The translations under genes and the position numbers were made by a program. The notes beneath the pieces are model-generated. The model was not told the DNA's origin. It saw only the letters and a list, made by a program, of their open reading frames with translations, and searched no databases. DNA of 64,000 nucleotides from the NCBI RefSeq assembly GCF_963676685.1, contig NC_092345.1:83331592-83395591 (forward strand), given 5' to 3'. Positions 59,640 through 64,000 of the stretch are shown here, piece by piece. Origin of the DNA: Mytilus edulis. Its lineage: Eukaryota; Mollusca; Bivalvia; Mytilida; Mytilidae. The number at the start of each line of letters is the position of its first letter. The first letter of the stretch is position 1.

Positions 59640-61130
59640 CACAGGCGCTTGGGTCTATGATACAGATTTTTTTTTTTTTTTTTTTTTTTATTAAAATATT
59701 CATTTTTTTATATTTATAATACATATCTGTGATTTAAACGACCCAGAGAAAAAAACCAATTTTACTATCCATACTAAGAAACAAAAAGGCAACTAACTCG
59801 ACGCCATTTTTCTGCTATCTATAAATAAATAGATTGACCTACCTGGATTCCCCAACGATTTCTCTAGGGAAACGTGCCTTCCTTGCCGTCAGATCGCACA
59901 CATCGTTGATATTTATCAAATTGGTATTGTTCGTAACATGTTTAGTCCATCTCCAGCATATAATAAAAAGATTTTAACTTTTTTGACTAATTTCAAATTT
60001 ACGTGCCCGGAAGTTGACTGTTTTTCCCGAACTTTTGTTAAAGGGAAGTAATATTTTCCCGGACTTTTTCGGAACATTTCTCCAAGTACGTATGAAAATA
60101 ACAAAGTGATACGATGACTTCCGAACTAATACTATATGTTAACACACAGATATGATGAACAACGAACAAGATCAAGCCCCTAATTTGATTGTTAGTGGTC
60201 ATAATCTTTTAATTTTCAAAAATCACACAGTTTTGATTTTATGTTAGAAAGGGGAACTGCAAAATTTGGAAATATTGTCCCCCCTTTTTTTTTACTTCAG
60301 TTAACATGACCCATGTTTTGTAATAATTAAAACAATGTCAATAACATTTTCGTGGAAATATTAGTAAATTCCCTTGCACCCCCCTTTTTCCACCAAATAA
60401 ATAAAAATATCAGATCAAATGGTTAATGGCTTAATTTTTTTTAGTTCCTCTCACAGAGACATATATACACATGTGTATATATGTCTCTGCCTCTCATAAG
60501 TCAATTTTGTGTGAGTATTTGTATATTTATAAATTATCATGAATCAATATACTGAATATGATGACAGATTCTTTTCCGGCAATTGGAAAGTTGCGCCTTT
60601 TTGGTAAAAGTTCGGAAATCATCGTATCACTTTATTATTTTCATACGTACTTGGAGAGATGTTCCGAAAAAGTCCGGGAAAATATTACTTCCCTTTAACA
60701 AAAGTTCGGGAAAAACAGTCAACTTCCGGGCACGTAAATTTGAAATTAGTCAAAAAAGTTAAAATCTTTTTATTATATGCTGGAGATGGACTAAAAATGT
60801 TACGAACAATACCAATTTGATAAATATCAACGATGTGTGCGATCTGACGGCAAGGAAGGCACGTTTCCCTAGAGAAATCGTTGGGGAATCCAGGTAGGTC
60901 AATCTATTTATTTATAGATAGCAGAAAAATGGCGTCGAGTTAGTTGCCTTTTTGTTTCTTAGTATGGATAGTAAAATTGGTTTTTTTTCTCTGGGTCGTT
61001 TAAATCACTCGAAACTAGGTGAGACATGCACAGAAGTGATAGATATGTATTATAAATATAAAAAATTGAATATTTTAATAAAAAAAAAAAAAAAAAAAAA
61101 AAATCTGTATCATAGACCCAAGCGCCTGTG
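59640..61130. repeat. Large inverted repeat, arms 487 and 521 bp
   Basis: The left arm (59640-60126) begins CACAGGCGCTTGGGTCTATG; the right arm (60610-61130) ends with its complement. The arms match over nearly their whole length, with scattered differences and one insertion of about 33 bp in the right arm near 61009-61041. Each arm has a T/A run of 23-24 bases next to the outer 27 bp. The spacer (60127-60609) has no gene and contains a perfect 36-bp palindrome. No target duplication is evident. Confidence 0.93.
60454..60489. repeat. Perfect 36-bp palindrome
   Basis: The left half CAGAGACATATATACACA (60454-60471) is followed directly by its exact reverse complement (60472-60489). It lies in the spacer of the large inverted repeat, about 100 bp off the centre. 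Confidence 0.97.
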
Positions 61131-61217
61131 GGCAATTGTTCAAAAAAGTGTGAAAACCCATAGATGCATATTATTTTAAAATATTGTGTTTCACACTTTG
61201 ATAACATTTTAAATCTA

Positions 61218-61349
61218 GAGGCTCTCAAGAGCCTGTGTCGCTCACCTTGGTCTATGTGCATATAAAAACAATAGAGACAGATAAATTTGTGTTTTGGTGA
61301 TCGTGATGTGTTTGTAGATCTAACTTTACTGAACATTCTTGTTGCTACA
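61218..61349. mobile_element. GCTCACC-family element, truncated copy 3
   Basis: Begins GAGGCTCTCAAGAGCCTGTG and TCGCTCACCTTGG, runs through TTGTAGATCTAACTTTACTG, and stops near GTTGCTACA after about 130 bp. It ends about 30 bp before the promoter-like sequence at 61381. Confidence 0.75.
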
Positions 61350-61380
61350 ATCACAGTGTAGATACTATTCTGTACGCTTT

Positions 61381-61454
61381 CCGGAAGTCGCGATTTTCGA
61401 AGCGAGAACTTTTTGGATCACATTTTAAATTTGTCGGATATACTATATTAAACG
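61381..61454 (+). promoter_or_regulatory. Probable promoter and 5' UTR exon of the microprotein gene
   Basis: CCGGAAGT (61381-61388), a consensus ETS/GABP site common in TATA-less housekeeping promoters, is followed by CpG-containing sequence and, at 61454, a donor (AACG|GTAAGA). An acceptor-like TTGTTTAAAG at about 62158 could join it to the coding exon. The transcription start is not defined. Confidence 0.35.
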
Positions 61455-62170
61455 GTAAGATGTTCATCTGTACATTGCTTAATGATTAATTCAGCTGACA
61501 TCGATACTCACAAATGGTTTATAATTAAATTTAGCACATTCGTTATTCGTATCTTTGCCTTAATTAAGAGATTTTCAAGTGCATCACTAAGGAAAATCAG
61601 TTGGTGAACCTAAAAACAATCTTTTTGCACTCTTACTACATACAAATTAACGTAAAATCCAGTCTTAATTTACTAGATAAAGTGTATTTTAAGTGGTGGT
61701 AAAAGTTTCAGCCAGATCTTTGAAGCCAGAAATAAGAAAATTACACTTGTTTGAATTTCTCACTGTACGATCAGTCTCGCTTGTATATTTTGAAACTGTA
61801 TGATCAGTCGTTATTTCACTGTATTCTAGTAGTGATTTCAAAGTTATTTACGATACATTAGAAGATGGCATTTTTCTAAATAACACAAATATATTTTAAT
61901 AAATTCACATCCTGTAAACCTTTCAAACATGTTTTAGTCTCGATCATCCAGCCGCTTTATTTTTCAAAGTAGAGCGTCTGGATGACAAGTGATATAAAAA
62001 TGGTAATTTATGACATTCGGAATAGTATCGGCTTTTTTAGCTTGTTGTCAAAGATAATGTCCAAGACGAATAACCAAGAAGTTGGTTATTGACTTCGGAA
62101 GAAATGACATTACGATAATATTATTGAAAAGCCCGAGTGTACCGATTGTTGTTTAAAGCTATTTATATAT
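61455..62170. other. Putative 5' UTR intron
   Basis: No exon or repeat seen. A short perfect hairpin (AATAACCAA/TTGGTTATT) lies at 62069-62090. Confidence 0.3.
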
Positions 62171-62174
62171 TTTT

Positions 62175-62271
62175 ATGACGACATACAATTTATGGAAAAC
62201 ACCATACAGCATGGCGTACATGGGCATGGACGCGAAGGAAAAACCAGCCGACATGATGTCATCCAACCTTG
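62175..62271 (+). CDS. Methionine-rich microprotein, coding exon 1
   Basis: ATG at 62175, 32 codons (MTTYNLWKTPYSMAYMG...DMMSSNL) and a strong donor (CTTG|GTAAGA), phase 1. Joined to 63208-63248 it gives a complete 45-residue protein ending DKPMMIYGHRFYV. Eight of 45 residues are Met; there is no signal peptide or membrane helix. I do not recognise it. The ETS-type promoter hints at a housekeeping or mitochondrial role, which is inference. The opposite strand has a 109-codon frame (62173-62502) that runs across the donor; the plus-strand model is preferred because both splice sites and phases agree. Confidence 0.5.
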
Positions 62272-62849
62272 GTAAGATGTTATAACAACACACACTGTAA
62301 CATAAATTGCAATGCAACCTGATACACCGAGTAGTTTTAATATATTCTTGCATGCATGTCCGTGCAACGAAAACGAACCGTTTATAATTGCTGGGACCAC
62401 TCGAACAGTCGTATACGATATAAATACATTTTTACGTGTAGTATCGTTAACTTTATGAATACTTGATGTAAAACTGCTATGACTTCGAAATATCACCTTC
62501 ATCCGAGATAAGTTTGTTGTATCTATCTAAATAAGGGAGCCTGCATCTTGATATGTGTAAAAAAGGGGGGGCGGAGAGATACACAATGTTTTACTCATTC
62601 AAAGACAAACAATCAAAGTGTTTCTAGAAGATGACATTTTTTACATAGTACACTAAACGGTCAAAATGATTTATACATTCGATTTTCTGCAAAACAAAAG
62701 ATAGTTAAACAATATTTTCAGCATCAATGAAAAGAGGTGTCAATGACTGCGACAGCAACCAGTGAACCCATCATCATGATTAAGAGTTTATCATGTAAAC
62801 TAAAACAACAAGTGAAGATAAAATTACCAAAATCTCAGCATTACACAAA

Positions 62850-63100
62850 TAAAAAGATGTGGTATGAATACCAATGAGAAATATCCACCCAAGTTCAAAT
62901 TATTTGGATGTGAGTGGCCTTCAACAATGAGAAAAATCCATGCATGGTTTGGATAGAGCATACAAACAGGGAATGTGTCAAAGAGACACTGGGCAACCCG
63001 ACCAAAAGAGCAGTAAACAGCCCAATGGGTCGGGTCTTTAACAAAGCAAGATAATCTTGCACCCTAAAGCGGGATTTAGCTTGCACCAGGACAATAGTTT
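62850..63100. repeat. Mussel repeat of the 'GTGTCAAAGAGACAAC' family, diverged copy
   Basis: AAGATGTGGTATGAATACCA, GGCCTTCAACAATGAGAAAA, GGGAATGTGTCAAAGAGACA, CAACCCGACCAAAAGAGCAG and CAATGGGTCGGGTCTT. It lies in the intron of the microprotein gene. Confidence 0.65.
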
Positions 63101-63207
63101 ATAAAATATATTTCTATTATGGGTTTTTTAAACAATTTGTTTTTCATATATATGCTATGCTGGTGACTAAAATTTGATATGATTTTAATATTTACTTTCT
63201 TTTGTAG

Positions 63208-63248
63208 ACAAACCAATGATGATTTATGGACACAGATTTTATGTGTAA
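63208..63248 (+). CDS. Methionine-rich microprotein, coding exon 2
   Basis: Follows TTTACTTTCTTTTGTAG. The first two bases complete Asp33, then KPMMIYGHRFYV-TAA. ATTAAA at about 63259 could be a polyadenylation signal. Confidence 0.5.
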
Positions 63249-63412
63249 AATGTGAAGAATTAAAACAAAAATGTAATATTCAGGATTTTAATTGTATCAT
63301 AAACATGCTTCAATTTTATTAGAACAAGACTCAAACTGAAAGATTTATTTTTTAATTACTGAAGCATCAATCAGTATGAATAAATCACAGTACCAAAAAT
63401 GTTGGGTATATG

Positions 63413-63715
63413 TGAGCCAAAATTTGTTCCTGTGAAAAAAGTTCCAGTGGAACTAATTTCACAGGAAATATGTTCTGGGAGAACTTTTTTCACAGACAAT
63501 TTCTATATAATTTGTTCCATCTCTATGAAATAAGTTCCACACTTTACTTGGTGAAATAAGTTCTGGGTTGGTGAAATTTGTTCCTTACCTAGTGAAATAA
63601 GTTCCATGTTTGTGAGATTTGTTCTTTACCTGGTGGAATAAGTTCTGGATTTGTGAAATTTGTTCCTCACCTGGTGAAATAAGTTCCTTGTCTGTGAAAT
63701 ATGTTCCACTGGTTA
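63413..63715. repeat. 41-bp minisatellite of GTTCC motifs
   Basis: Units such as GTGAAATAAGTTCT plus GTGAAATTTGTTCC-type half units repeat at 41 bp between about 63550 and 63715. A more diverged part upstream includes inverted forms (GGAACTAATTTCACAGG). The minus-strand frame across it (63585-63866) is an artefact. Confidence 0.8.
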
Positions 63716-64000
63716 AACAAGTTTTCTTATATACTGAGCACTTGTCATCAGTGAGTTTAAAGTCATAATAAAAAACATGTATTATATTGCATAATGTAAT
63801 AAATAAAAAGTGTAAACATCCAATTGGATCATGTGGAGTAAAGAAAAAGTTTAATAACATGCTCAAGTAATAATACTAAAAATGGCACCTATGAGCCAGG
63901 AAAGAGTAGAATAAGAAATAATAATAAAAGTCATTCCGAAAAAAAGTATTATAGTTGAAGATGAATATTTGTACTTTTATGAAAAGGACAAAGTGCTGAT

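Noticed and set aside
62173..62502. 109-codon minus-strand frame opposite the microprotein exon
   Set aside because: No splice or start context, and it conflicts with a plus-strand model in which start, donor, acceptor, phase and stop all agree.

Overview
The window looks like nuclear DNA of a bivalve mollusc, most likely a marine mussel (Mytilus or a close relative). It is strongly AT-rich, genes are sparse, exons are small with GT/AG introns, and much of the rest is repeat families I recognise as abundant in mussels: the GAGGCTC...GCTCACC element, the 'TTTATACGACCGCA' element, and the GCCCCAC, ATACCCCC and 'GTGTCAAAGAGACAAC' families. There are no operons and no bacterial features. Species assignment is inference.

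Layout. 1-3.6 kb: 3' part of a minus-strand VOPP1/WBP1-family membrane-protein gene, four exons including a 32-bp micro-exon; a 16-bp minisatellite lies just past its stop codon. 4.1-12.1 kb: non-autonomous elements (two with inverted termini, one hairpin of about 160 bp, one GCTCACC copy). 12.3-14.1 kb: a minus-strand gene for a 203-residue secreted protein of unknown family, with a splice donor just after the stop. 17.9-23.6 kb: a complete three-exon plus-strand gene for a calmodulin-like protein with a Lys/Glu-rich N-terminal extension and one GC-AG intron. 24-32 kb: repeats only, including a GCTCACC element that sits between two halves of a hammerhead-ribozyme-like sequence. 32.8-35.8 kb: a decayed tyrosine-recombinase element.

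37.1-54.4 kb: a tandem array of 1350-bp monomers that look identical. Each is an 876-bp core plus a 471-bp inverted-terminal-repeat element. One monomer lacks the small element and keeps the empty site. A complete piggyBac transposon (3940 bp, intact 583-residue transposase, TTAA duplications) sits in another monomer. 54.4-58.1 kb: a second array with an 879-bp period, each unit carrying a hammerhead-like core; it abuts an oppositely oriented, unrelated hammerhead-like core. 59.6-61.1 kb: a large inverted repeat with arms of about 0.5 kb. 61.4-63.3 kb: a probable plus-strand gene for a 45-residue methionine-rich microprotein. 63.4-63.7 kb: a 41-bp minisatellite.

The most unusual part is 37-58 kb, a nested satellite and transposon structure whose order of events can be read from junctions. 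Statements that a repeat belongs to a known mussel family rest on memory of its consensus and were not searched. Exon models rest on splice signals, reading phase and residue motifs.
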